Assembly (NCBI RefSeq): GCF_049943335.1 | Contig: NZ_JBNFVY010000009.1 | Location: forward strand, 1-64,000 | Length of the DNA: 64,000 nt | Direction of reading: 5' to 3' | DNA from: JBNFVY01 sp049943335 | GTDB lineage: Bacteria; Pseudomonadota; Alphaproteobacteria; Rhodobacterales; Rhodobacteraceae | Part shown: positions 16,640 to 24,787 of the stretch, in pieces | How positions within the stretch are numbered: position 1 is the first letter of the stretch | Layout: each line of letters starts with the position of its first letter | The notes under the pieces: model-generated | Told to the model about the DNA's origin: nothing | The model's database searches: none | What the model saw: the letters and a program-made list of their open reading frames with translations, nothing else | Translations under genes and position numbers: made by a program

Positions 16640-18046
16640 ATGAGCATCAAAGACGTTCTCAAGACCATCAAGGACGACGAAGTGGCCTATGTGGATATCC
16701 GCTTTACCGATCCGCGTGGCAAACTGCAGCACGTGACGGTCATGTCCAGTGAAGTCGACGAGGACTTCCTGGAAGAAGGCTTCATGTTCGACGGCTCGTC
16801 GATCGCAGGCTGGAAGGGCATTGAAGAGTCGGACATGAAACTGATGCCCGACACCGAAAGCGCCTACCTGGACCCGTTTTATGCCGAAAAAACGCTGTGC
16901 ATTCACTGTTCGGTCGTCGAACCGGACACCGGCGAACCCTACAATCGCGACCCACGCGGCACCGCACAGCTGGCCGAAGCCTATCTGAAATCGTCGGGCA
17001 TCGGCGACACCGCCTACATGGGCCCCGAGGCTGAATTCTTCCTGTTCGACGATGTCCGTTTTTCGGTGTCGATGAACAAGGTCGGTTACGAGGTCGACGC
17101 GCTGGACGCATCCTGGAACAGCGACACCGAATACGAAATGGGCAACACCGGCCACCGTCCGGGCGTCAAGGGCGGCTATTTCCCGGTCAACCCGATCGAC
17201 GACGGTCAGGACATCCGCTCGGAAATGCTGACCACCATGAAGAACATGGGCATGAAAACCGACAAGCACCACCACGAAGTGGCGTCCTGTCAGCACGAGC
17301 TTGGCCTGATCTTCGACAGCCTGACCAAGCAGGCCGACGAGCTGCAAAAGTTCAAGTATGTCATCCACAACGTGGCCCAGGCCTATGGCAAGTCGGCGAC
17401 CTTCATGCCCAAGCCGATTTCGGGCGACAACGGCACCGGCATGCATGTGAACATGTCGATCTGGAAAGACGGCAAGCCGCTTTTTGCTGGCGATAAGTAC
17501 GCTGATCTGTCGGACGAAGCCCTGTGGTTCATCGGCGGCATTCTGAAGCACGCCAAGGCGCTCAACGCGTTCACCAACCCGTCGACCAACAGCTACAAAC
17601 GGCTGATCCCGGGCTTCGAAGCGCCTGTGCTGCGCGCCTATTCGGCCCGCAACCGGTCGGGTTGCGTGCGTATCCCTTGGGCCGAATCGCCGAAAGCCAA
17701 GCGTGTGGAAGCGCGCTTCCCCGATCCGTCGGCGAACCCCTACCTGTGCTTTGCGGCCCTGTTGATGGCCGGTATCGACGGGATCAAGAACAAGCTCGAT
17801 CCGGGCGCGCCGTCGGACAAGGATCTGTACGATCTGCCCCCCGAAGAGCTGGCCGAAATCCCCACGGTTTGCGCATCGCTGCGTGAAGCCCTGGAAGAGC
17901 TGGAAAAGGATCACGAATTCCTGTTGGCCGGCGATGTGTTCACCAAGGACCAGATCGATGGTTACTGCGAGCTGAAGTGGGAAGAGGTTTACGCCTACGA
18001 GCACACGCCTCACCCGATGGAATTCAAGCTGTACTACAGCTGCTGA
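16640..18046 (+). CDS. glnA: Glutamine synthetase type I
   Basis: This 468-residue protein forms dodecamers that make glutamine from glutamate, ammonia and ATP. The beta-Grasp N-terminal part is followed by DGSSIAGWKGIEESDMKL, the metal-binding AEFFLFDDVRF, HHHEVASCQHE, GTGMHVNMSIW and NRSGCVRIPWAESPKAKRVE, then FPDPSANPYLCFAALLMAG. Tyr397 in SDKDLYDLPPEE is the adenylylation site, so activity should be covalently regulated. It is co-transcribed with glnB and ends at a good terminator. Confidence 0.98.
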   Translation: MSIKDVLKTIKDDEVAYVDIRFTDPRGKLQHVTVMSSEVDEDFLEEGFMFDGSSIAGWKGIEESDMKLMPDTESAYLDPFYAEKTLCIHCSVVEPDTGEPYNRDPRGTAQLAEAYLKSSGIGDTAYMGPEAEFFLFDDVRFSVSMNKVGYEVDALDASWNSDTEYEMGNTGHRPGVKGGYFPVNPIDDGQDIRSEMLTTMKNMGMKTDKHHHEVASCQHELGLIFDSLTKQADELQKFKYVIHNVAQAYGKSATFMPKPISGDNGTGMHVNMSIWKDGKPLFAGDKYADLSDEALWFIGGILKHAKALNAFTNPSTNSYKRLIPGFEAPVLRAYSARNRSGCVRIPWAESPKAKRVEARFPDPSANPYLCFAALLMAGIDGIKNKLDPGAPSDKDLYDLPPEELAEIPTVCASLREALEELEKDHEFLLAGDVFTKDQIDGYCELKWEEVYAYEHTPHPMEFKLYYSC

Positions 18047-18063
18047 TACTGTCGCATATCTTG

Positions 18064-18094
18064 AAAAGGGCGCCCATCGCGGCGCCCTTTTTGT
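18064..18094 (+). terminator. Rho-independent terminator after glnA
   Basis: AAGGGCGCC and GGCGCCCTT form a 9-bp stem with loop CATCGC, then a TTTTT run. Confidence 0.92.
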
Positions 18095-18266
18095 TGCGTG
18101 GATCGTCGTGCATTGCAGGACAATCACGCCACGGTTAACCTACCATTTCGGCTTTGGAACAAATGCCCTGAAAAACATCCGCTCTTGCCAACAGCATGCG
18201 CCAAAGCGGGCACAATTCCGCCGTGCTTGCGGCCCACAATGTTCGCATCCACAGACAGGATCGATC

Positions 18267-19193
18267 ATGACCCAGTGCACATCAGACGTGACCGCGACGC
18301 TGCTCTATGGGGGCGGCTTGCCTGTAATCGATGACTGCCTTGGAAATCACCTGACAAGCCAGGGGTTCGAACAAGTCGAAACCGGCTGGACCGATGGGGC
18401 GTTTGTGGTGACCTGGGCCGCTGTGCCGTCGCCCTGCCCGGCCGCGGATTTCACCGGAGCGCTGAACTCGGCCTATATGCAGGACAATCATGGTGGGCTG
18501 GGCAATGCCGTCGAACGGCACCGAAATCACATTCGCCTGTGCGTGCATGGCAGCGGGTCATTGCTGGACAGGCTGACCCTGCTTCACGCGCTGGCCTGTT
18601 GCGCCGCCCGCGCGGCGATGCCGATGGCACTGCATTGGCCAGCTTCGGGCCAATTGCTGACCGGGCCGCAATACATGGACATCGCGGGGGTGACGCACCC
18701 TTGGGCGCTGTTCGTGCGCCCCGTCATCAGCCCTGCCGGCATGGACGCCGAAGGGCGCACCCTGCACCGTCTTGCGCTGATCGGGGCCGAAGATTTCATT
18801 GGCGTGGGGCTGACGCTGGCACCGTCCCCGCTGGACCGGGCCGAGATGCTACGCATCGCGCTCGGATCACTGCAGCGCCTGGTTGAAACCGGTGCGGCGC
18901 CGCAGACTGGCACAATGCTGGCGTCGTCGCGCACCGCCCGCATCGAAGGGCACTGCGTTGACGGGCATATGACGCTGACCGCGCATTGCCGGGCCCGTGC
19001 CCTGCCAGCGGCGCGTGCACCTGTCGATACGACCAACCCACGTGCATCCAAGCTGCGCAGGGCGATTGCCGCGACAGGCATCGCGGCGGCGGTGGCATTG
19101 TGTATCGGGTTGGCAAGTCAGGTCATGCAGCCGCCCGCAGTGGCCTATTCCATCGCCAAGATCGACGTTTCGGTGCTGCCAGCCGCGAACTGA
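18267..19193 (+). CDS. Hypothetical protein, possibly DUF4261-like, with C-terminal membrane helix
   Basis: About 308 residues. The body contains a hydrophobic LLDRLTLLHALACCAARAAM helix, an HWPASGQLL strand, and RLALIGAEDFIGVGLTLAPS followed by RAEMLRIALGSLQRLVE. That layout resembles DUF4261 (a domain also seen near type VI-like or ribosome-related proteins), but the match is by eye and weak. The C-terminus has one strongly hydrophobic helix (AIAATGIAAAVALCIGLASQ) and a short tail, suggesting tail anchoring. The ATG at 18267 is chosen for its AGGA site; the longer open frame overlaps non-coding leader. It stands alone between glnA and bioY. Confidence 0.6.
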   Translation: MTQCTSDVTATLLYGGGLPVIDDCLGNHLTSQGFEQVETGWTDGAFVVTWAAVPSPCPAADFTGALNSAYMQDNHGGLGNAVERHRNHIRLCVHGSGSLLDRLTLLHALACCAARAAMPMALHWPASGQLLTGPQYMDIAGVTHPWALFVRPVISPAGMDAEGRTLHRLALIGAEDFIGVGLTLAPSPLDRAEMLRIALGSLQRLVETGAAPQTGTMLASSRTARIEGHCVDGHMTLTAHCRARALPAARAPVDTTNPRASKLRRAIAATGIAAAVALCIGLASQVMQPPAVAYSIAKIDVSVLPAAN

Positions 19194-19235
19194 TCCAGAT
19201 CCCCGTAGGGGGTGCTTGCTGCCGCGTAACGGCAA

Positions 19236-19268
19236 CGAAAAGGGCGCAGCCGGGGTGGCTGCGCCCTT
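19236..19268 (-). terminator. Bidirectional terminator hairpin between the 18267 gene and bioY
   Basis: AAGGGCGCAGCC (19240-19251) and GGCTGCGCCCTT (19257-19268) form a 12-bp stem. The minus side continues TTTTCG, fitting the end of bioY. It may serve both convergent genes. Confidence 0.85.
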
Positions 19269-19311
19269 GGGGTTTCCTGCAATTTGATCTGCGGGTTGGA
19301 ACCCGCCAGGA

Positions 19312-19911
19312 TCAGCGGCGGGCTTTGTCGACCAGCGCCCAAAGGCTGGGCACCAGCAGCGCGGCCAACACCAGTTTCAGCACGTCACCAACCAGGAACG
19401 GCGTCAGGCCCCATTCCAGGATCGGCTTGTCCCAGCCATAGAGCTGACCCAGCCAAGCCACGCCAGGAACGTAGATCAGAACGTTGGCGATCAGCAGAGC
19501 GGCGGCCATTTTGACAAAGCTGCGATCCCAGCCCATGCGTGCCAGATAACCCAGAGCGACCGTGGCCAGCACATAGCCGACCAGATAGCCGCCGGTGCCG
19601 CCCATCATATAGACCAGCCCGTTGCTTTCTGCCGACGATCCGGCGAACACGTCAAACCCGAGCGCACCGATCAAGATATAGCCAAGGATCGTTACCAGAC
19701 CCAGACGTGCGCCATAAGCTGCGCCCAGCGTCAGCACCGCGAACGTGCCCATGGTAATCGGAACCGGCCACATCGGCACACGGATCTTGGCCGCTACGGC
19801 CAACACGATGATCCCGATCGCCACCAGCGCCACCTGCTTGATCCGCAGCTTCGCGCCTTCGCTGGGGCCGAAAGCTTCGGCCAGTACTTTATCTGTCATT
19901 GCATATGCCAT
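19312..19911 (-). CDS. bioY: Biotin transporter BioY (S component)
   Basis: This 199-residue integral membrane protein has about six helices. The BioY signature is present: PVPITMGTFAVLTLGAAYGARLG, then GYILIGALGFDVFAG and the glycine-rich GGTGGYLVGYVLA. BioY binds and imports biotin, alone or with an ECF ATPase; no bioMN genes are adjacent, so it probably works alone or with a distant module. The ATG at 19911 follows GGAG by nine bases; a GTG at 19926 is also in frame. The upstream region holds several TGCAAA elements (see findings). Confidence 0.93.
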   Translation of the reverse strand: MAYAMTDKVLAEAFGPSEGAKLRIKQVALVAIGIIVLAVAAKIRVPMWPVPITMGTFAVLTLGAAYGARLGLVTILGYILIGALGFDVFAGSSAESNGLVYMMGGTGGYLVGYVLATVALGYLARMGWDRSFVKMAAALLIANVLIYVPGVAWLGQLYGWDKPILEWGLTPFLVGDVLKLVLAALLVPSLWALVDKARR

Positions 19912-20001
19912 ATTCGCGGACTCCACCTGTTCATTTTCTCTGTTTTGCCGCAGGTTCGGCCTAATCGCAAGCCCTCAAGCCGGATGCGCTCATCTGAACT
20001 C

Positions 20002-20046
20002 GCAAATATGCAAAATCAGTGCAAACCGTCCCGGCAAATTTGCAAA
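20002..20046. promoter_or_regulatory. Cluster of TGCAAA / TTTGCAAA elements upstream of bioY
   Basis: TGCAAA centres lie at 20010-20011, 20021-20022 and 20042-20043, one and two helical turns apart. The last is a perfect TTTGCAAA palindrome (20039-20046) inside GCAAATTTGC (20034-20043). TTTGCAAA is the known motif of the ScfR/PccR/RamB family of short-chain acyl-CoA regulators. A regulatory role here is inference. Confidence 0.45.
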
Positions 20047-20063
20047 GTCGTTTGACACCGCTG

Positions 20064-20486
20064 CTAAGGGCGGGAAAACCGGCTGACACTGCGGTAATCC
20101 TTGCGCGGTCCGCGCACCCGCCAGATCATTTGCCACACTGGCCAATCAGCAAATTGGTAGGTTACTTCATACCGGTCGGGGGCGCAGTCATGTAGCGCGG
20201 ACGGGTCGGATTGGCGCGGATCAAAGCTGTGAAACGGGCGCCCATCGGCAAAAAACACATCGATGCGGTTTTCACCGGATCGCCAGACATAGCTGCGTTC
20301 GGCGTGCACGCGCCCGCCCTGCAAGGTAGTCAGCCAGCCGCTTTCCGACAACTGCATTCCTTGGGGGCCGGTCGCGTCGAACCGGGCTGTCCCGTCAAAC
20401 GGCAACGCCTTGCCGGATCGGAAATCTTCGATCTCGCGCACAAGGTGCCATGTCCCTTGAAATCGGCTCAGCAGTCCATCCGTCAT
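20064..20486 (-). CDS. DUF6314 family protein
   Basis: This 140-residue cytoplasmic protein probably folds as a small lipocalin-like barrel. Family landmarks are FQGTWHLVREIEDFRSG at the start, AERSYVWRSGENRIDVFFAD with GRPFHSFDP, HDCAPDRYEVTYQF in the middle and the closing WRVRGPRKDYRSVSRF. The function is unknown. It is 57 bp downstream of the GAF-domain gene on the same strand, so the two may be co-transcribed. Confidence 0.85.
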   Translation of the reverse strand: MTDGLLSRFQGTWHLVREIEDFRSGKALPFDGTARFDATGPQGMQLSESGWLTTLQGGRVHAERSYVWRSGENRIDVFFADGRPFHSFDPRQSDPSALHDCAPDRYEVTYQFADWPVWQMIWRVRGPRKDYRSVSRFSRP

Positions 20487-20543
20487 GGTGCCGCTATCTC
20501 ACAGCCGAAAACCAGACACCATGCAAAACAACCCCGCCCGCGT

Positions 20544-20972
20544 TCATTCCGGATCGAACAACCCGTCAAGTTCTTTCGCGGCAGCAACGACCGTTGCCAG
20601 ATCTTCGTCAGTCCAAGTGCGGCGCGAACGTTCCAACACACACAACGCGCCCAGCGGTTTGCCGCGTTCGCATCTGTATGGCGCGCCAAGGTAGGACATG
20701 ATCCCCAAGGTTCGGATCATGGGCTGATTGGTCAGCAGCGGATGCGTCATCACGTCTTCGATCAGCAACGGGAAGTCCATGGCCTTGACATGTTGGCAGA
20801 TCGACAAGTCCAACGGCATATGCGCCGCAATCTCGGGTGGAATGGCCAGACCCTCGCCGCCAAGAATAACCTGATGGTCGTGCTCGACCTTCGTCACCAG
20901 AACCGCCATGGCCCCGATCTTTTCGCGCAGATCCCGCGCAACGCGATCCACTATTTTCTGATCATACGACAA
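20544..20972 (-). CDS. GAF-domain protein
   Basis: This 142-residue protein is a single GAF domain (about 20-135), with LSICQHVKAMDFPLLIEDVM and the glycine-containing SYLGAPYRCERGKPLGALCV typical of sensor-type GAF proteins. No output domain is attached, so it is either a stand-alone small-molecule or redox sensor or an fRMsr-like enzyme; the cysteine pattern is not convincing for the latter. The start appears to be TTG at 20972, with AGAGGG eight bases upstream. DUF6314 follows downstream. Confidence 0.85.
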   Translation of the reverse strand: MSYDQKIVDRVARDLREKIGAMAVLVTKVEHDHQVILGGEGLAIPPEIAAHMPLDLSICQHVKAMDFPLLIEDVMTHPLLTNQPMIRTLGIMSYLGAPYRCERGKPLGALCVLERSRRTWTDEDLATVVAAAKELDGLFDPE

Positions 20973-21137
20973 AACAGCAACCCTCTTACCAGCCTCAGTT
21001 TACTGCAAACACGCGAAAACCGGTAAGAAAAAATTGTATCCGGAGCAGGCATCGGCCACGGGCGACGGGCCGCGCCCCTTGCTCCCTGCCCCATGCCCGG
21101 CTACACCGCGCGCGATCCATATCCAAAGAGGTTGCCC

Positions 21138-22439
21138 ATGATCCCCCGCTACGCCCGTAAAGAGATGACCGATATCTGGGAACCGGCCACAAAGTTCCGC
21201 ATCTGGTACGAAATCGAAGCCCACGCCTGCGACGCGCAGGCCAAGCTGGGGGTCATCCCGCAGGAAAATGCGGACGCGGTGTGGAAAGCCAAGGATGTGG
21301 ATTTTGACGTCGCCCGTATCGACGAAATCGAGGCCGTTACCAAGCATGACGTGATCGCGTTTCTGACCCATCTGGCCGAGCACATCGGCAGCGAACAAGC
21401 GCGGTTCGTGCATCAGGGCATGACCAGCTCGGACGTGCTGGACACCACGCTGAACGTGCAGCTTGTGCGCGCCGCCGACATTCTGTTGGCGGACATGGAT
21501 CGGTTGCTGGCGGCCCTGAAAAAGCGCGCCCTGGAACACAAAGACACCGTGCGCATCGGGCGCAGCCATGGCATACACGCCGAACCCACCACCATGGGTC
21601 TGACCTTTGCGCGTTTTTACGCGGAAATGGATCGCAACAAGAACCGTCTGGAAAAGGCAAAATGGGAAATCGCGACCGGTGCGATTTCAGGCGCGGTCGG
21701 CACCTTTGCCAATATTGATCCCGCCGTCGAAGAACACGTGTGCGAACAAATGGGTCTGCGCCCCGAACCGATCAGCACGCAAGTCATTCCGCGCGACCGC
21801 CACGCGATGTTCTTTGCCACGCTTGGGGTGATTGCCTCCAGCATCGAAAACGTCGCGATCGAGATTCGCCACATGCAGCGCACCGAAGTGCTCGAGGCCG
21901 AGGAATTCTTCTCAAAGGGGCAAAAGGGCAGCTCGGCGATGCCGCATAAACGCAACCCGGTGCTGACCGAAAATCTGACCGGGCTGGCCCGGCTGGTGCG
22001 CATGACCGTGGTTCCGGCGATGGAAAACGTCGCGCTTTGGCATGAACGCGACATCTCGCACAGCTCGGTCGAACGCGGCATTGGCCCCGATGCCACGGTG
22101 ACGCTGGATTTCGCGCTGAACCGTCTGGCCGGTGTGATCGAAAACCTTGTCGTCTATCCCGACAACATGCTGGCCAACATGAACAAATTCCGCGGCCTGA
22201 TCATGAGCCAGCGCGTTCTGCTGGCGCTGACCCAAGCCGGCGTCAGCCGCGAAGATGCGTACAAGCTGGTGCAGCGCAACGCCATGAAGGTGTGGGAACA
22301 GGGCGCCGACTTCAAGGAAGAGCTGCTGGCTGACGAAGACGTCAGAAAGGCCCTGAGCGCCGAGGATATCGACGAAAAATTCGACCTCGGCTATCACACC
22401 AAACACGTGGACACGATTTTCAAGCGCGTGTTCGGCTGA
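21138..22439 (+). CDS. purB: Adenylosuccinate lyase
   Basis: This 433-residue tetrameric enzyme of the fumarase/aspartase superfamily acts twice in purine synthesis (SAICAR to AICAR, and adenylosuccinate to AMP). Landmarks are HQGMTSSDVLDTTLNVQLVR, RSHGIHAEPTTMGLTFA and the superfamily signature KGSSAMPHKRNPVLTENL, whose serine loop covers the active site. The ATG at 21138 starts the conserved N-terminus (MIPRYARKEMTDIWEP); the frame is open further upstream without family similarity. Single-gene unit, followed by a tiny secreted peptide gene. Confidence 0.97.
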   Translation: MIPRYARKEMTDIWEPATKFRIWYEIEAHACDAQAKLGVIPQENADAVWKAKDVDFDVARIDEIEAVTKHDVIAFLTHLAEHIGSEQARFVHQGMTSSDVLDTTLNVQLVRAADILLADMDRLLAALKKRALEHKDTVRIGRSHGIHAEPTTMGLTFARFYAEMDRNKNRLEKAKWEIATGAISGAVGTFANIDPAVEEHVCEQMGLRPEPISTQVIPRDRHAMFFATLGVIASSIENVAIEIRHMQRTEVLEAEEFFSKGQKGSSAMPHKRNPVLTENLTGLARLVRMTVVPAMENVALWHERDISHSSVERGIGPDATVTLDFALNRLAGVIENLVVYPDNMLANMNKFRGLIMSQRVLLALTQAGVSREDAYKLVQRNAMKVWEQGADFKEELLADEDVRKALSAEDIDEKFDLGYHTKHVDTIFKRVFG

Positions 22440-22483
22440 TTCCGTGCTAGGCTCTGCTTACGTCAATTCAGGGAGAGCCTGGC

Positions 22484-22633
22484 ATGAAATACTTGTTCGC
22501 AATCATTTTGACCGCCCTGCCGTCGATCACCTATGCCGCCTGTTCGGGGCACCCCGAACAGGTGTCGTCCTGCGCCGAAGGCCATATCTGGGACGGCACC
22601 GCCGGTGCCTGTGTCGTGCAGGTCGGAACCTGA
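22484..22633 (+). CDS. Small secreted cysteine-containing peptide (49 residues)
   Basis: A short frame with a good AGGGAG ribosome site encodes a signal peptide (MKYLFAIILTALPSITYA, probable cleavage before ACSG) and a mature part of about 30 residues with three cysteines: CSGHPEQVSSCAEGHIWDG then CVVQVGT. The Cys spacing and the GHIWDGTAGAC end recall small chitin-binding/peritrophin-like modules often seen after purB in related genomes, but the similarity is by eye. Likely periplasmic. It lies 44 bp after purB. Confidence 0.65.
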   Translation: MKYLFAIILTALPSITYAACSGHPEQVSSCAEGHIWDGTAGACVVQVGT

Positions 22634-22716
22634 CGAAAATTGCCCGGTTGGTCACCGGGCGTTAATCCTTCTGGCCGACACTACCCGCAAAAGATCGCGG
22701 TCAGGAGGCCCAGAAT

Positions 22717-23790
22717 ATGGACGGATTGCCAGCGCTCGGGGAACCGATGGGCGGTGGAGATGCAGGTTTTGGCGCGATTCCGATCCCGCCCAGCCCTCCG
22801 AAAGTCTCAAAAAAACAAAAAGCCGCGATCGTCGTCCGTCTGCTTCTGTCCGAAGAGTGCGAGATCAAGCTGGATAAACTGCCCGAGGAAATGCAGGTCG
22901 AACTGACCCGGCAGATGACCCAGATGCGCTACATTGACCGCGAAACACTGCGCTTCACGGTCGAGGAATTCATCAGCGAACTCGAAGCGATCGGCCTGTC
23001 TTTTCCCGGCGGCCTGGAAGGGGCGCTATCGGTGTTGGACGGCACAATTGCCCCTGAAACGATTGCGCGTTTGCGCAAACAGGCCGGGTTTTCACTGACC
23101 GGTGATCCGTGGGAACGCATTGCCGACATGGACAGCGACAAGCTGCTTCCGATCCTTGAACACGAAAGCATCGAAGTCGGGGCAGTGCTGCTGTCCAAAC
23201 TCAAGGTCTCAAAGGCGGCCGACCTGCTGGGCCGCCTGCCCGGCCCCCGCGCGCGCAAGATCAGCTATGCGATTTCGTTGACCGGCGGCATCGCGCCGGA
23301 TGTGGTCAAACGCATTGGCATATCGCTGTCCGCGCAGCTGGACGCGCAACCGGCCAAAGCGTTTTCTGACGGGCCGGTCGAACGGATCGGCGCGATCCTG
23401 AACTCTTCGCCCGCCACGACGCGCGACGATGTGTTGGCCGGGCTTGAAGAAACCGATGCGGCTTTTGCCGACCTGGTGCGCAAATCCATCTTCACCTATG
23501 CCAATATCGCCACCCGGGTTGACCCGCGCGACATTCCCAAGGTCGTTCGCGATGTCGATCAGGAAACGTTGATCAAGGCCATGGCCGGCGGCACCGGCGA
23601 CAACCAGGCGTCGACCGATTACATCCTGTCGAACATGTCGCAACGCATGGCCGACGGGCTGCGCGAGGAAATGGCAGCGGTGGGCAAGGTCAAGGAAAAA
23701 GACGCCGAAGATGCTATGGCCGCAGTGGTCGCAGCGGTCCGCGCGCTAGAGGCTGACGGCGATATTTTCCTGATCGCAGACGACGAATGA
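22717..23790 (+). CDS. fliG: FliG-like flagellar motor switch protein
   Basis: This 357-residue protein has FliG layout: a middle ARM-type segment with ILEHESIEVGAVLLSKLKVSKAADLLGRLP (the region equivalent to the EHPQ motif) and a C-terminal domain with FADLVRKSIFTYANIATRVDPRDIPKVVRD, equivalent to the torque-generating helix of FliG. The N-terminus has a low-complexity Gly/Pro lead. In flagellated bacteria FliG sits on the MS ring and transmits torque. No other flagellar gene is in the window, so this is either a detached fliG or a second paralogue. AGGAGG lies eight bases before the ATG. Confidence 0.82.
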   Translation: MDGLPALGEPMGGGDAGFGAIPIPPSPPKVSKKQKAAIVVRLLLSEECEIKLDKLPEEMQVELTRQMTQMRYIDRETLRFTVEEFISELEAIGLSFPGGLEGALSVLDGTIAPETIARLRKQAGFSLTGDPWERIADMDSDKLLPILEHESIEVGAVLLSKLKVSKAADLLGRLPGPRARKISYAISLTGGIAPDVVKRIGISLSAQLDAQPAKAFSDGPVERIGAILNSSPATTRDDVLAGLEETDAAFADLVRKSIFTYANIATRVDPRDIPKVVRDVDQETLIKAMAGGTGDNQASTDYILSNMSQRMADGLREEMAAVGKVKEKDAEDAMAAVVAAVRALEADGDIFLIADDE

Positions 23791-23842
23791 GCCACGGCTG
23801 AGCTATGGACAGCCCCGCGCGCGCGGCCTAAACCCACGGGCG

Positions 23843-24787
23843 ATGACCAACGCACCCAATTCCGGCGGGCTGAGCGACCAGTCCAAAGCGATCCTGTTGA
23901 TGATCGCCTGCATCTTGTTCCTTTCGCTGATGGATGCCACGGTCAAGGGGCTGGGAGACCGGCTGGACACGGTGCAGATGCTCTGGGCCCGCTACACCGG
24001 CCAGACCCTGATCGTGTTTCTGATCATCCTGCCCGCGTTGTCACGCCACTTGCGCACCCGCAATCCGGGCCTGCATTTCGTGCGCTCGATGGTGCAAATG
24101 GGGGCTACGGGGTTCTTTTTCTTTTCGCTCGAACATATCGGACTGGCCGAGGCGACCGCGATCATGGACATCGCGCCCATGCTCATCACGCTGGGCGCTG
24201 CCGCGTTCCTGGGCGAATCCCTGGGCTTGCGCCGCGGCCTGAGTATTGGCGTGGCTCTTTTGGGTGCGCTGATCGTGATCCGCCCCGGTTCGGCGGTGTT
24301 TTCCCCCTGGGCGCTGCTGCCGGTTGCGGGCGCGGTCTGCTTTGCCGCCTACGCGCTGCTGACGCGCTTTGTCGGTCCGGACGAAGGGGCAATGACTTCG
24401 CTGTTCTATACCGGTGTCGTCGGGACGGTCGTGCTGTCTGCCTTGGTTCCGTTTCACTGGGTGGCGCCGGGGCGGCTGGATTGGGCCTTGCTTGTGCTGA
24501 TCGGATGTTTGGGGGCGGCGGGCCAGTTCGCCATGATCCGCGCGCTCACCTTGGCCGAGGCCGGATCGGTGGCACCGTTTACCTATGTCGGGCTGATCTT
24601 TGCCACGATCTGGGGCATGGTGTTTTTCGGCGAATACCCCGATGGCTGGACCTATGTGGGGGCCGCGATCATCGGGGGCGCGGGCCTTTATATCTGGCAC
24701 CGGGAAACACGTGTGGCTGCCCCGGCGGCCACCATCGCCGCCGCTGGCCCTGCTGATCTGGCCGTGCCCGAAAGGCCCAAGACATGA
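23843..24787 (+). CDS. EamA (DMT) family transporter
   Basis: This 314-residue protein has about ten membrane helices arranged as two EamA repeats (about 15-145 and 155-290). Features are FLSLMDATVKGLGDRLD in helix 1, GATGFFFFSLEHIGLAEATA and, in the second repeat, FTYVGLIFATIWGMVFFGE. Such carriers export metabolites; the substrate is unknown. Its stop overlaps the next start (ATGA), so it is coupled to the acyltransferase gene. Confidence 0.9.
   Translation: MTNAPNSGGLSDQSKAILLMIACILFLSLMDATVKGLGDRLDTVQMLWARYTGQTLIVFLIILPALSRHLRTRNPGLHFVRSMVQMGATGFFFFSLEHIGLAEATAIMDIAPMLITLGAAAFLGESLGLRRGLSIGVALLGALIVIRPGSAVFSPWALLPVAGAVCFAAYALLTRFVGPDEGAMTSLFYTGVVGTVVLSALVPFHWVAPGRLDWALLVLIGCLGAAGQFAMIRALTLAEAGSVAPFTYVGLIFATIWGMVFFGEYPDGWTYVGAAIIGGAGLYIWHRETRVAAPAATIAAAGPADLAVPERPKT

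Noticed and set aside
16559..18127. A 522-codon open frame on the minus strand covering glnA
   Set aside because: It is a shadow of glutamine synthetase caused by high GC in the third codon position; the plus-strand gene is unmistakable and the antisense product has no family features.
19912..20063. Riboswitch or BioR box upstream of bioY
   Set aside because: No BioR-type TTATA-GATAA palindrome and no riboswitch-like structure was found; only the TGCAAA array stands out.
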